DNA of 64,000 bases, taken from Dugong dugon (Eukaryota; Chordata; Mammalia; Sirenia; Dugongidae). Shown in pieces: positions 20,387-31,690 of the stretch (within the stretch, counting starts at the first letter, position 1; each line of letters starts with the position of its first letter). The DNA lies in NCBI GenBank assembly GCA_030035585.1, contig CM057471.1, positions 98,885,819 to 98,949,818 of the forward strand, given 5' to 3'. The notes below the pieces were generated by a model that made no database searches, was not told the DNA's origin, and saw only the letters and a program-made list of their open reading frames with translations. The position numbers and the translations under genes were made by a program.

Positions 20387-21592
20387 TGGAAGAGCAACAG
20401 ACCCTCTTTAACCAAAAGGGATGAAAAAAGACCCTTTCTCTCCCTTTCCGTCCAGTTCTGATCATGGGTTTTGTCAGCAGAAGCTATTATTTCCACATTG
20501 GTCAAACTGTGGCTTCTTTCACCCCCAAAAGCATTTCCCTGCAGACTGGGTTTCCTCATCAATCACACATTGCTCATATTGGGTTTCCTAGCTCAGCTGT
20601 TCATGAGGCAATCCTCAAGTGAGGGGCATTGGGCGTCAGTATTAATTATGAGACGTCACACTCAGGCTGCATTTGCTTTGAGGAAGACATTTGTGCTTGC
20701 ATATAGTTGTGCCTTGTCCCTGGAGAAAGCACAAATTAGATGGAAGGAAAAAAAAAGGCTCCTGCTTTATGTTTAATAGCTTGGTCATTATGAGAGTTCC
20801 TGTAAAACCCTCACCCTCTACGGTGATGTGGGTGTTTCGTAACCATACAATCTGATGTCTCCGCTGCAGCAGTTTTACTGGCCCCAAGTTTAAGACAATC
20901 TATGAAGATTCTAATTTGTTTCTTGCCTAGCTCCTTACCTAGTTCCCACAGAATTATCCCCAGAGACAATGGAACACTTAGTTGTTTAAATTCAGCCATG
21001 AGCCAGGTTTAAATTGCTCTGTGTCATGTAATGCTCTCAGTTGCCAAAGGTAGCCTATGTGGAATTGCTGGCCATCGTGTACTTGGAGAGCTTCAATCAC
21101 ACGGTTTGCTTTAGTGCTAGACATTGCCTCAGCTTTGAGGTGTGGGAGCTGTAAATTAGCATCTGAAACAACGCAGCTGTATTCCATCCGATACAGTTCT
21201 TGCCAAGGCCCCAGTCGCTGTGACTTCTGAGCCTTCTATCTGGGAGCTGCTATTTGTTGAATTGAATTCCACTTGGGGAATTTGGGACACAAATGTGGGT
21301 GCCCTCTGAACTAGCCTGTGACAGGAGCCTGCTGAGCAGCCATTCCAACTATCTTTGGGGTTTCCCCAGAACCAGAACCCTGGACAAGTCATTTGTTTGG
21401 GAGGTGATTCAGGAAACACTAGGAGGTAGGTGGGGAAGGGAAGCAAGAAAGGGAACAGAGCTGAGAAAGGATGTGTTGTCAGGCCAGCTTTCACTATGGT
21501 TAACTGGATCTTGGCCTCCCTGGGGAACTGGGAGCCATCCCACATGATGGGCAAGGGAATTGGGGTATTTATCCACTAGTTCCTTCAGATCA
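20387..21592. other. repeat-poor stretch, no gene recognised
   Basis: About 1.2 kb between SINEs without a repeat I recognise. Frames on both strands (for example 21156-21554 minus and 20471-20776 plus) overlap each other and have no family motifs. I see no splice-flanked exon pattern. Confidence 0.5.
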
Positions 21593-21812
21593 AGAAGTCC
21601 CTGGGTGGTGCAAATGGTTAACAGGCTCAGCTGCTAACCAAAAAGTTGGAAGTTTGAGTCCATCCAGAGATGCCTTGAAAGAAAGGCCTTGAGGTCTACT
21701 TCTGAAAAATCAGTCATTAAAAACCCTATGAAGCACAGTTCTACTCTGACACACATGGGATCGCCATAAGTCAGAATTGACTTGATGGCAACTCGTTTTT
21801 GTTTTTTCTCCA
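21593..21812 (+). mobile_element. Afrotherian SINE, type 1
   Basis: Head gaagtccctgggtggtgcaa, body ctacttctgaaaaatcagtc, tail gatcgccataagtcagaatt. Full length. Confidence 0.9.
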
Positions 21813-22783
21813 TAAGTCATCTGTTGAGAGATGCTTCCAGGAGCCATTAATTCTCTAGCATCCCTGGCCTGCAGAGGTGCCTGCAGGCACAGAGACAAGA
21901 CAAGGGCCCCAGGCAGAGAATTGCAGGTGCTGGCAGGTGGAAGTCTGGCCAGTGTGTGAAAATAGTAAGACCAGGGGGAATATAGTCATAGAACCAACAT
22001 TATCTGCTCCACTGACTCCACAGTCCAGGCACCAGGGCATGTATCTGGAAAGCTGAACACCCTGTTAAATCTCACAGTTCAAAGGGACCTGGGAGAGTAT
22101 CTCATTCAGCTCTCCTAAGTCCATACAGGAATACTGTCCAAAGCTGTTATCCAACTTTCACTTGAACACTCCAAACAATGGGGAGCTCATGCCTCAAAGT
22201 TGCCCATCCAATGGATAAAATGGTTCTAGTTGTTATTCTACCTGAAACTTTCTAAATGTCCATGTTTCCTTCAAACAGCCATTCATTTCACTTTTACTGA
22301 GTGTTGCCTGGGTGATTGGTGCTGTGGAAGGAGCTGGGATCCACAGGTAGCACCAGCCCTGTAACTCGCATGGGTGCATACTGAGGAGAGGGATGGATAA
22401 GCCCAGAGATTGTACCACATACATACACTGCAGAAAAGAGAGAGAGTAACTCTCTACAGGTAGGGAGGTTGAGGCACAGAGGTGGTGAAGAGGGACTACA
22501 AGCTCTCCAAGTGGGAGAAGGAGTGGGTGAGATATACTCAACGTGAAATCAACAGTGGCAACAGCCACATCAGACTTACACAGTAGTCCGTGCTTCAAAA
22601 AAATATGCAATAGAAATTGTCACCCTAGCACAGCAAATGCTTTATTATCATTTGCATCAGAGCTCTACTTACAATGGGATTAAGAAATGACTTATTCTCT
22701 AAAAAGCACAGATCTTTTTAAGAAGAGTATCAGTATCTTTTCTTCTACCCAGTTTTTCACCCATGTGGCTACAGAGGGCTGTA
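21813..22783. other. mostly unassigned; possible old repeat at 22070-22250
   Basis: The part with aaagggacctgggagagtat and aatggggagctcatgcc reads like an old placental interspersed repeat that I cannot name. The rest shows nothing. Confidence 0.35.
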
Positions 22784-23073
22784 GTGGTTCAGTGGTAGAA
22801 CTCTCACCTTCCAGGCAGAAGACCTGGGTTTGATTCCCAGACAATGTACCTCATGCGTAACCACCACCCATCTGTCAGTGGAGGCTTGTGTGTTTCTATG
22901 ACTCTGAACAGGTTTCAGCAGTTTCCAGACTAAGACAGACTAGGAAGAAAGGCCTGGAGATCTATATCCAAAAATCAGTCTATAAAGACCCTATGGATCA
23001 CAATGGGCCGATCCCATTGTGCATGGTGTCATCATGAGTTGGGGGCCGACTCTATGGCAGCTAACAACATCAA
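22784..23073 (+). mobile_element. tRNA-Gly-headed SINE with RTE-type tail
   Basis: The first about 74 bases resemble tRNA-Gly (tagtggttcagtggtagaac, then gggtttgattcccaga with a B box). A different body follows: ttcagcagtttccagactaa and gacagactaggaagaaaggc, then the gatctatatccaaaaatcag block shared with the other SINEs. The tail is atcatgagttgggggccgac followed by cagctaacaacatcaac. It is not a functional tRNA, since the acceptor ends do not pair well and it is embedded in a repeat. Confidence 0.8.
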
Positions 23074-23539
23074 CAAGTGCACACATACGGATACTCAGAA
23101 ACTGTCAACAGTCACAGTACATGCAAATAGATCCTATAAAAATACTTCAAGTCGACCTCCCATCAGTCTGATAGCTTGTGATTGATTGATTAGTGGTAAT
23201 CACTGTCCTTTCCTACATGTGATTCCCTAAAGAATGTGGAAAAGAGCAGTTCATAGGCTGCTCATAATATTAGGAAGCTTCGAAAGTGGGCAAATTTAGA
23301 AATGGATTAGCCAAATATTGAATGTGATTGCAGTTTATATATGTACTTACTTATATATATAAATACATATGGATATGTGTATATAATATTTGTTTATGTT
23401 TGATCCTCAAAATGAGTAAAAAGAATTGGCATACTTCTCCCTAAAATAAGAAAGTTCTATGCAACCATTTTGTGCCATTTCAGAGAGAAAGCAGGAAAAG
23501 GAAGCTGAGATCATATTGTGTATAGTAGAAGTCACCGAC
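23074..23539. other. A/T-rich, no gene; (TA)-rich tract
   Basis: A TA-rich tract lies at about 23335-23398 (for example cttatatatataaatacata). Nothing else is recognised. Confidence 0.5.
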
Positions 23540-23740
23540 CAGCTAGATGTCCATGAGCCAGATTCAGCTTGTATATGTTTGTCTTGGCTCATACAAGGCT
23601 AACCCATAAATAGTTTTAAACATGAGTTAGATACCATTCTTTAAATATAAGGATAGTTTAAATAAAAATATAGGTTTCTAAATTCTCTTGGAATATCATA
23701 AAATCTGGCAATTCTGAGCCTACATTTCACATGGAGGCAT
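23540..23740 (+). mobile_element. possible MER20-like hAT remnant
   Basis: The order of gagccagattcagcttgtat, ggctcatacaaggctaaccc and the later aaatctggcaattctgagcc resembles MER20 (lost ggcaaacta head, ccaaatccggcc core). It is very diverged. Confidence 0.35.
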
Positions 23741-24369
23741 TTAGCCAGACCTAGTGATTGTTCTCCCCCTTTGGACAAGCCATTTACTTTTCAGGAGGTC
23801 ACACTCGTCACCCCTCTCACTGTGGAAGGTCAGTTACCACTTATCACTTCACTCTTCTGGCTTCTTTCATTTATATTACCTGCCTGGCTCCTACAAACCT
23901 TCTAGATGGCCAGAAAGAAATAAACCAACATATTAGGAACAAGACTTAGAATATGGAATTTTGTTTTCTAGATTCTCATTTCCCAAGGTCACTGGGAAAC
24001 TGAAAGATGACCCAGGAAGAAAAGCATTCCATGGCAGAATAAGTTTGAAAAACACTCTCCTCATGAAATTCCCAATGAACACGGGGAAGTCTTACGACAT
24101 GGGAACTTGCCTGTCTGTGTTTGTTTAGACAGTAAGAGGAGCCAGGTAAGGGTTCTGATAAGAGCTATGCGTTGGCCAATTAAATGTGCTAAAAGTACAA
24201 TTTCCCTAAAAATAAGAATTACTATAAGTTAGAGAAGTATCATCCATGTCCTCCATGTTTCTAGCATTTTCTCACAAAAATATGATTTTCCCTCTCCTCT
24301 TATCCTTATGCAGATGTTCACTGAGCATTGTTCCAGTCTTACTATCATTATTGGACCCTAGAAAGTTAA
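23741..24369. other. no recognised feature
   Basis: Two overlapping short plus frames (23754-23949) have no motif. No repeat or gene is supported. Confidence 0.5.
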
Positions 24370-24512
24370 CTTACATTCCCCTGTGCTTTAGTCTCCTTCT
24401 CTGTAAATGCATAATAATAATAATACCATCCTGACCTGATATTTGCAAGAATTAAATGAGATAATACATATATGCTTGGTAAGTGATAAATAAATGTTAG
24501 TTATTCATTTTC
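24370..24512 (+). mobile_element. MIR SINE
   Basis: The order agtctccttctctgtaaat, aataataataccatcctg, gaattaaatgagataatac and gataaataaatgttagttat is the 3' half of MIR. Confidence 0.65.
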
Positions 24513-25304
24513 TTCTTATTTATATTCTTCTTTCTGCCTTTGTTATCTGTTCATACACAGACTTCCATATACATGTAAACAGAAACATGGGAAGTTCCTC
24601 ACAACCTGTGCAATAGACATATTATGTAGGAGATCCTGTTCACCTTACTCACCCAGTTCAAACTTTCTGCCCTCTGAAGTGCATTTTTTAGATCTCCCCA
24701 GGTTGAAATACTAGTTACATTGTTTGGAATTGTATATTTTGTCTTCCCCTGGAAAGAAGGTATGAAAAGAAAGAGGGAATGATGGAAAGAAGGACAAACC
24801 AGCCTTGTTCCCCTAAAGAATAGCAGTGAAAGTAAGCCAATGTGAAAGTTAATGGTAGTCAAACCAACAGAAGCTCCTTTGCAAATCAAATACGAGGATG
24901 AACAGAGAACTGGCTCAGTTATTTCCCAGAAATGAGAATTGGTAGGTCAACCCACAAAATTAGAAGTTTATAACCAAGAATTCAGTAAAAAAAAAAAAAA
25001 AAAAAAAAAGCCAACAGATTCCCACGAGTCCAAGGAAGTGTCTACTACAGTTATGATCAAACTGTTTTTCTGCTTTTAACTTAGTATTTTAACCATGCTA
25101 GGGCAAAGCTTTTCTGATGGGCCCTACCTTAAGTTGTTTGAGAAGTCGACTCTGAAGTCAGCTGATGCAGTACATAGTAACTGTTACTGCAAAGGCCGTC
25201 ACCAAGGGTGGGATGCTTGGTATATGTGCATAGATGAGGCACTCTGAGCTAGGACCCTGAAGAATCTTCTCAGAAGGCAGGCTCCCAAGTAACTGGAGAG
25301 GGAG
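24513..25304. other. no gene; poly(A) run at about 24987-25009
   Basis: A run of over 20 adenines lies at about 24987-25009, but the sequence before it shows no retrotransposon or cDNA features I can identify. A minus frame at 24599-24889 has no motif. Confidence 0.45.
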
Positions 25305-25640
25305 TCATTCAATATTTATTCCAAAAATATTTTCAAGATCTTACAATGTTTCAGGCACCAGGCTGCAGATAGGGGGGAAAAAAAAAACAGACATACCCCC
25401 TGTCCATGTGAAGCTTATGGTCTAGAAGAGAAGGCAGATAAATAATTTCACAGTTGAGAGTAGAATGGCAACCTTGGTTACTACTCAAAAGGAAAGGCTC
25501 AGGATGCTTCGAAAGTGTGTAATAGGGGGAATCTGGCCTCATCTTGGAGACCAGAGAAGGTGTTTATGAGGAAGTGAAGTCCAGATGATAACTAAGAATT
25601 AACCAAGCAAAAGAGGTATGGGAGTAAACTTTCTGGTAGA
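25305..25640 (+). mobile_element. L2 LINE remnant
   Basis: attcaatatttattccaaa, caggcaccaggctgcaga, catgtgaagcttatggtcta and later agaacagaatttgcatgagc follow the order of the L2 3' region. It is old and diverged. Confidence 0.55.
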
Positions 25641-26362
25641 AAGAACAGAATTTGCATGAGCCTCATGTTAATAACATCATGAATATTCAAGGAGCTGAAA
25701 AAAAATGAAATGTTTCTGGAGATTCAAACTGAAGCACACAGAGAGAAAACAATAGAAAGAACTGGACAGAACAGAACATAAGAGATATGAGGAACCAAAT
25801 CAAATGATCAAACATAGCAGCACTTTGAGTCCCAAAAGGAGAAAAAAAAGAGAAATTGGGGTATAAGCAATACTGAAGAAATAATGTCCAAGAATATTCC
25901 AAAATGGATGACAGGCGTCAACCCACATATTCCAGAAGCTCAGCAAATCTCAAGGGTAGTAACTGGATAAACAAATTGTGAGGCATCCATACAATGGAAT
26001 TCTACTCAGCTATGAAAGAAATAAACTTCTGATAAATACAATAACATGGGAGAATCTCAAAAGTATTATGATAAGTGGAAGAAGCTGGTCACAAAAAGCT
26101 ACATATTATATGATTCCATTTATATGCCTTTCTGAAAGAAGGTGAAACTAGAGGGGTAGAAATTAGATCACTGGTCACCAAGCCTAGGGTTGGAAGAAGA
26201 AGACTGACTACAAAGGAGCACAAGGGAATTTTGGGGGTGATGGAATCTCAAATATTAATATTAGTATTATACAAACAGTCTCCAAAATAATATCACCAGT
26301 AGAATGGATTTTGTGGTAATTAATAGGAAAGTCTAGAAGAAAACATCCATAATCCAATTATC
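25641..26362 (+). mobile_element. L1M 3' region
   Basis: From about 25960 the sequence has ccatacaatggaattctact, aaagctacatattatatgat and ggaattttgggggtgatgga, typical of the L1M ORF2 end and 3' UTR in sense. The part before 25900 is less clear. Confidence 0.65.
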
Positions 26363-26378
26363 AAGAGTTAGCCATTGG

Positions 26379-27070
26379 TCTTAAAAGCTAGCAAGCAGCC
26401 ATCTAAGATGCATCAATTGGTCCCAACCATCTGGAGTAAAGGAGAATGAAGAACACCAAAGACACAAGGAAAATATTAGCCCAAGAGACAGAAAGGGCCA
26501 CATAAAACAAAGACCACATTAGCTTGAGACCAGAAGAACTAGATGATGCCTGGCTACCACCAATGATCGCCCTGACAGGGAACACAACAGAGAGTCCCTG
26601 ATAGAGCAGGAGAAAAGTGGGGTGCAGAACTCAAATTCTAGTAAAAAGACCAGATCTAATGGTCTGACAGAGACTGGAAGATCCCCAGAAAACATGGACC
26701 CCAGACTCTCTGTCAACCGAGAACTAAAACAATTCCCAAGGCCAACTCTTCATACAAAGTTTGGACTGGACTGTGGGACATAAAAAGATACTCGTGAAGA
26801 GTGTGCTTCTTAGCTCAAGTAGATACATGAGACTAAATAGGCAGCTTCTGTTCGGAGGTGAGATGAGAAGGCAGAGAAGGTCAGGAGCTGGTTGAATGGA
26901 CATGGGAAATCAGGGGTAGAAAGAGAGAGTGTGCTGTCACAGTATAGGGAGAGCAATTAGGATCACATAACAACGTATGTATAAGTTTTTGTATGAGAGA
27001 GTAACTTGAACTGTAAACTTTCACTTAAACTACAACATTAAGTAAATAAATAATTAAAAAAAAAAAAAAA
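26379..27070 (+). mobile_element. L1 3' UTR insertion, second subfamily, with target duplication
   Basis: It is 5'-truncated at gtcttaaaagctagcaagca and ends in a poly(A) run (about 27055-27072). The flanks aagagttagccattgg (26363-26378) and aagaattagccattgg (27071-27086) are a 16-base target duplication with one mismatch. The body has gagagtccctgatagagcag and gtgctgtcacagtatagg. No ORF is present. Confidence 0.85.
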
Positions 27071-27086
27071 AAGAATTAGCCATTGG

Positions 27087-27899
27087 ATCCCAGAACAAGA
27101 TGGTATCATGAGCAACTACCTGCTCGTGAACCTCCACAAAAACACCAAAAAAAAAGGCAGGAACTGAAAGAAACTATTTTGTCAGAAACCTGGAAACCAG
27201 CCAAAGGATTAAGCAACTAAGCGAACACTGAATCAAGAAAAAGGCACCTTCTCTAAACAGTTGGAAATCTTTGGCTTTCTACTCTTCTCATCTAACCCCA
27301 ATCCCCATTTGGTTTAGTGTAGCTGTCTTAAAGTGGCAGCTGCCAGACAGGGAGCCTGATCTCTGGTTCTAGACAGAGCATAACAGACTTTATTTCAAAA
27401 TTATTGTGTGTGTGTTCTAACTTGAGTGGGGGCTGTCTGGAGGACTAAAGCAAGATACTCACTTCAGTTTACCTATCTCAGACCTCACCCATACCTTAGG
27501 AGCAATAGGCAACTAACAACCTAAGACGGTAACAGCCTGTAGCGACCAGGGATAAAGCTCCAAGATCTTATTTTAGACTATGGATTCTTAGATATGACAC
27601 CAAAAGCATGAGCAACAAAAGAAAAAATGAATAATTTGTATTCCATCAAAATTTAAAATTTTTGTATATCTAAAGACTTCACCAAGAAAGTGAAGAGGCA
27701 GCCTATAGAACGGGAGAAAATATTTGGGAACCATATAATCAGATAAGGCTGATCTCTAGACTCAGTGCAAGCCTGCATTGAATGAGAGTGCCGCACAGAC
27801 TCAATTTGCAAACATTGGGAAAGGTTCTCTCCCACTCCAGTTTTCAAAGAAATCTCTGTAAAAACACTAGTTGAACAGTTGAACACAAACTAAGAAATA
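27087..27899 (+). mobile_element. L1M fragments
   Basis: Around 27590-27745 the order gacaccaaaagcatgagcaa, attccatcaaaatttaaaat and agcctatagaacgggagaaa is the C-terminal ORF2 region of L1M in sense, without an open frame. The part at 27087-27580 looks like older L1-type or unique sequence that I cannot place. Confidence 0.55.
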
Positions 27900-28294
27900 A
27901 AACCTTCAATGTCTACACACATCCAAGAAGGCAATCTTTACAAAAATAGTTAAGGTAAGTCACTAAACAAACAGATTACTACAGTCTTCAACAAATTATA
28001 TACAAAACAAAAAAAAACACAAACCTTGAGAAAGGAGAATCTGATTTCCAGAGTCATCACATTATAATATTGCAATGTCTCACTTTCAAAAACAACAAAA
28101 ATCAAAAGTCATACAAAGAAACAGAGAAGGATGACCCATTGAAAAGAATAAAATAAAGCAACAGAGACTGTTCTTGGCGAAGCCCTATAATGAACTTACT
28201 AGACAAAGACTTTAAAACAACACTATTATATATGCTCAAAGATCTAAAGGAAAACATGAACAAAAAACTTAAGTAAATCAGGAAAATACATAAA

Positions 28295-29830
28295 TTAAAC
28301 AAGAATATCAATAAAGAGATGTTGTTGTAAGGTGTCATTGGGTCGGTTCTGACTCATAGCGACCCTATGTACAACAGAATGAAACACTGCCCAGTCCTCA
28401 CCACAATTGTTATTATGCTTGCAGATTGTTGCAGCCACTGTGTCAATACATCTCTTTGAGGGTCTTGCTGGTTTTATCTGACCCTCAACCTTACCAAGCA
28501 TGATGTCCTTCTCCAGGGTCTGATCCCTCCTGATAACATGGCTGAAGTATGTGAGACATAGTCTCACCATCCTTTCTTCTAAGGAGCATTCTGTTTGTAC
28601 GTTTTCCAAGACAGATATGTTCATTCTTTTGGCAGTCCATGGTATATGCACTATTCTTCGCCAACACCACAATTCAAAGGCATCAATTCTTCTTCGGTCT
28701 TCTTTGTTCACTGTCTAGCTTTCACATGCATATGAGGCAATTGAAAACTCCATGGCTTGGATCAGGCACACCTTAGTCTTCAAGGCGACTTCTTTGCTTT
28801 TTAACACTTTAAAGAGGTCTTTTGCAGCAAATTTGGCCAATGCAATGCGTCTTTTGATTTCCTGACTGCTGCTTCCATGAGTGTTGATTATGGATCCAAG
28901 TAAAATGAAACCAACAACTTCAATCTTTTCTCCATATATCGTGATGTTGCTTATTGGTCCAGTTGTGAGGATTTTTGCTTTCTTTATGTTGAGGTGTAAT
29001 CCGTACTGAAGGCTGTGGTCTTTGATCTTCATTAGTAAGTGTTTCAAGTCCTCTTCATTTTCAGCAAGAAGGTTGTGTCATTTGCATAATGCAGGCTGTT
29101 AATGAGCCTTCCTCCAATTCTGATGCCACGTTCTTCTTCATATAGTCCACCTTCTCAGATTATTTGTTCAGCATACAGACTGAATAAGTATGGTGAAAGG
29201 ATACAACCCTGATGCACACCTTTCCTGACTAAACCACGCAATATCCCCTTGTTCTGTTCAAACCACTGCCTCTTGGTCTATATACAATTTCCACATAAGC
29301 ACAATTAAGTGTTCTGGAATTTCCATTCTTTGCAATGTTATTCATAATTTATTATGATCCACACAGTCAAATGCCTTTGCATAGTCAATAAAACACAGGT
29401 AAACATGTTTCTAGTATTCTCTGCTTTCAGCCAAGATCAATCTAACACCAGCAATGATATTTCTCCTTCCAAGTCCACTTCTGAATCTGGTTTGAATTTC
29501 TGGCAGTTCCCTATCCACGTACTGCTGCAGCCCCTTTTGAGTGATCTTCAGCAAAATTTTACTTGCGTGTGATATTAATGATATTTTTCGTTAATTTCCA
29601 CATGCAGTTGGATCACCTTTCTTTAGAATAGGCATAAATATGGATCTCTTCCAGTCAGTTGGCCAGGTAGGTAGCTGTCTTCCAAATATCTTGGCATAGA
29701 CAAGTGAGCACTTCCAGCACTGCATCCATTTGTTGAAACAGCTCAGTTGGTATTCTGTCAATTCCTGGAGCCTTGTTTTTTGCCAATGCCTTCAGTGCAG
29801 CTTGGATCTCTTCCTTCAGTACCATAGGTA
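28295..29830 (-). pseudogene. RTE reverse transcriptase, broken (copy B)
   Basis: Two clean pieces remain. 29047-28715 gives MKHLLMKIKDHSLQYGLHLN and continues to LKTKVCLIQAMEFSIASYAC, the RT palm end and thumb. 28711-28295 gives IDAFELWCWRRIVHIPWTA and the RTE C-terminus. The catalytic box upstream, at about 29075-29086, reads YAND in place of YADD and is followed by a frameshift. Earlier parts to about 29830 are present but full of stops. It cannot encode an active enzyme. Confidence 0.8.
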
Positions 29831-29845
29831 TTTTCAGTTCCGTTA
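28321..29845 (-). mobile_element. RTE-clade LINE copy B, antisense, 5'-truncated
   Basis: The 3' end lies at 28321 (gttgttgtaaggtgtcattg, then ggttctgactcatagcgacc) and the truncated 5' side near 29845. The host L1M words ataaagagat (about 28313) and ataaagaaat (about 29868) flank it as an approximate target duplication. Confidence 0.85.
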
Positions 29846-30063
29846 TTTCTGTTTGGTTCTTTTTATAATAAAGAAATACGAATTATAAACAGGAACCAAA
29901 CAGAAATATTGGAGCTGAAAGTACAATAACTGAAATTTAAAAATTCAGTGGAGTAATTCAATAGCAGATTTGAGCTGGAAGAACAAAGAATCTGCAAACT
30001 TGACAACAGGACAATTGAAAACGTCAAATCTGAGAAGCTAAAAGAAAAACAAATGAAGCGAAA

Positions 30064-30248
30064 GGTCCCTCAGTGGCACAAATGGTTTGCACTCAGCTGA
30101 TAACTGAAAGCTTGGCAGTTCAAATCCACCCAGTGACACCACAGAAGAAAAGGCCTGGCAATCTCCTTCCGTAAAGATTACAGCCAAAAAAATCTCTACA
30201 GAGTAGTTTTACTCAGAATTGACTCAATAGCACAAGACAACAACAACA
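30064..30248 (+). mobile_element. Afrotherian SINE, type 1 variant
   Basis: Head aggtccctcagtggcacaaa, body ctccttccgtaaagattaca, tail cagaattgactcaatagcac followed by an acaacaacaaa end, the same (CAA)-like ending as the RTE copies. It lies in L1M ORF1 sequence. Confidence 0.87.
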
Positions 30249-30289
30249 AATGAAGAATTTAATAAGAAGAATGTTTGTGTTTCCATTAG

Positions 30290-30521
30290 TACCATATTTT
30301 TATGCAAACAGCATGCGCCTTCTGCGTTTGTTTGCAGATCTTGCCCTCCTCCCACAAGGTATTTTCGTAAGCATGCTATGTTATTTTATTTTATTTTTTT
30401 TTTTACAGCAGCATGTGGAAGAGGATTGGCATGGTGGAGCTTGTGAAACTGCCTCTCGGAGGGAGGGTACAACTGGCAAACAAACACAGAAGGCACACTT
30501 TATTTGTGTAAAAATACAGTA
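30290..30521. mobile_element. unfamiliar MITE with about 48-bp terminal inverted repeats
   Basis: The left end (30290-30337) contains gcgccttctgcgtttgtttg. The right end (30473-30521), when complemented, contains gtgccttctgtgtttgtttg. The two align over about 48 bases with roughly ten differences, ending taccatattttt on the left and tactgtattttt on the right. The 232-bp unit begins and ends with TA, which would fit a Tc1/mariner-like TA target, but this is inference. The centre has a T-rich run and no frame. I do not recognise the family. Confidence 0.7.
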
Positions 30522-30525
30522 ATTG

Positions 30526-30706
30526 TAAAAATGAATGAAAAAAAGTAAACAGAGCTTAGGCCTGTTTGGGGTGATGAAAAACTTTTGGAAATAGTGGTGG
30601 TGGTTGTACAACATGATGAATGTAATTAATGTCACTGAATTATATATTTAGAAATGGCTAAAAGACAATTTTTTTGTTATGTATATTTTACCACAAGAAA
30701 ATTTTT
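30526..30706 (+). mobile_element. L1M 3' end
   Basis: tgtttggggtgatgaaaaac, gtggttgtacaacatgatga, aatgtcactgaattatata and gtatattttaccacaag are the L1M terminal blocks. With the ORF1 part at 27900-30262 it forms an element lacking ORF2 between. Confidence 0.75.
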
Positions 30707-31690
30707 TTAAAAAAGAGAGCCACTGCTTTATTTTTGCTTGCTTTTAATTTTATTGTTTCTTTTCGCTATAACTGTTGAATTTTCTAAAATGAGAAAGTAA
30801 TTAAGAAAAGATCCTTTTTGAAAATAACTAGCATTATTAGTACCGATTCTAAAACACAGTGAGCTATTTCCTAATAATTTTATAATTTTTTTCCATTTTA
30901 AAGCTTTTGTTTGATAGAGTGTTTATTATCTTTTAAAATTCTATATTATTAATTCTATACACACACACACACACACACACACATACACAGATATCCTTTG
31001 TATTTGAAAATCACTATGCTTATAGAAATCACAACCCAGGGGTTTGCAAAATTCTTGGCTGAATATTGACTTACTTCCAAAATAAAGTGAATTTCCAATC
31101 TGGGTTTGCACTACTGACTTAAATCTACCTGGAAGATTTTTCAAGGGAGAGGTACAAAGGGAAATGGCGGGACTGCATGTTATATATCAAGTGAGCCTGG
31201 CTATCTGTGCCCCACTCCTCTTCTAAACTGCACAATTAGAGCAATAAAGGCTGCCCACCCCCTGGCCCGTGTTTGGCATGACAGGGAGATGGCCCTGCAG
31301 CTCAGCAAGGCCACAGTATGACAGACTAACTAGTTGGAAAAGTATTCTCTTTAGTGTTACTTAACACAGTCAGCTATTGGTTTATGAACACACAAACTCA
31401 CACACACACTTTGTCTCATCCTTTCAATCATATCAATTTGCTACGTCTCAGCAAAGGAAAGGAAAAAAGAACTGAAACCACTAATTATCCACAAATAGGT
31501 CAAAATGCAAAGCTCCACATCTGCTAAATCTGGATGGATTAAGTTTGTAAACCACTAACACCTCATTTTCCTCTATTTTATAATAAATTTTTAATTACAT
31601 AAGAAACAAATGAACTCATTCTCCTTGAACAAACTCAAAAGTACGTTTTGACCCCCTTCCCCAATTTCAGTGTTTCTCACTCACGCCGTA
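30707..31690. other. A/T-rich, no gene recognised
   Basis: It holds the CA microsatellite at 30959-30982 and a short CA tract at about 31389-31409. A minus frame at 30941-31144 overlaps the microsatellite and is not a gene. Confidence 0.5.
30959..30982. repeat. (CA)n microsatellite
   Basis: Eleven to twelve uninterrupted CA units followed by cata. Confidence 0.95.

Larger units (their letters stand above)
27900..30262 (+). mobile_element. L1M/HAL1-type ORF1 region split by RTE and SINE
   Basis: The left part (27900-28320) has gaacttactagacaaagac and ctcaaagatctaaaggaaaa, continuing in the right part (about 29862-30062) with gaaccaaacagaaatattgg and gagctgaaagtacaataac. These are the N-terminal ORF1 region of old L1M or HAL1 elements. 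The antisense RTE (28321-29845) and the SINE (30064-30248) interrupt it. No open frame survives. Confidence 0.65.

Noticed and set aside
22784-22860. Possible tRNA-Gly gene
   Set aside because: The tRNA-like part is diverged, its acceptor stem pairs poorly, and the same head recurs at 36948 and 34380 attached to SINE bodies.
24987-25009. Poly(A) run as the tail of a processed pseudogene
   Set aside because: Upstream sequence shows no cDNA-like frame, no polyadenylation signal at a suitable distance and no target duplication.
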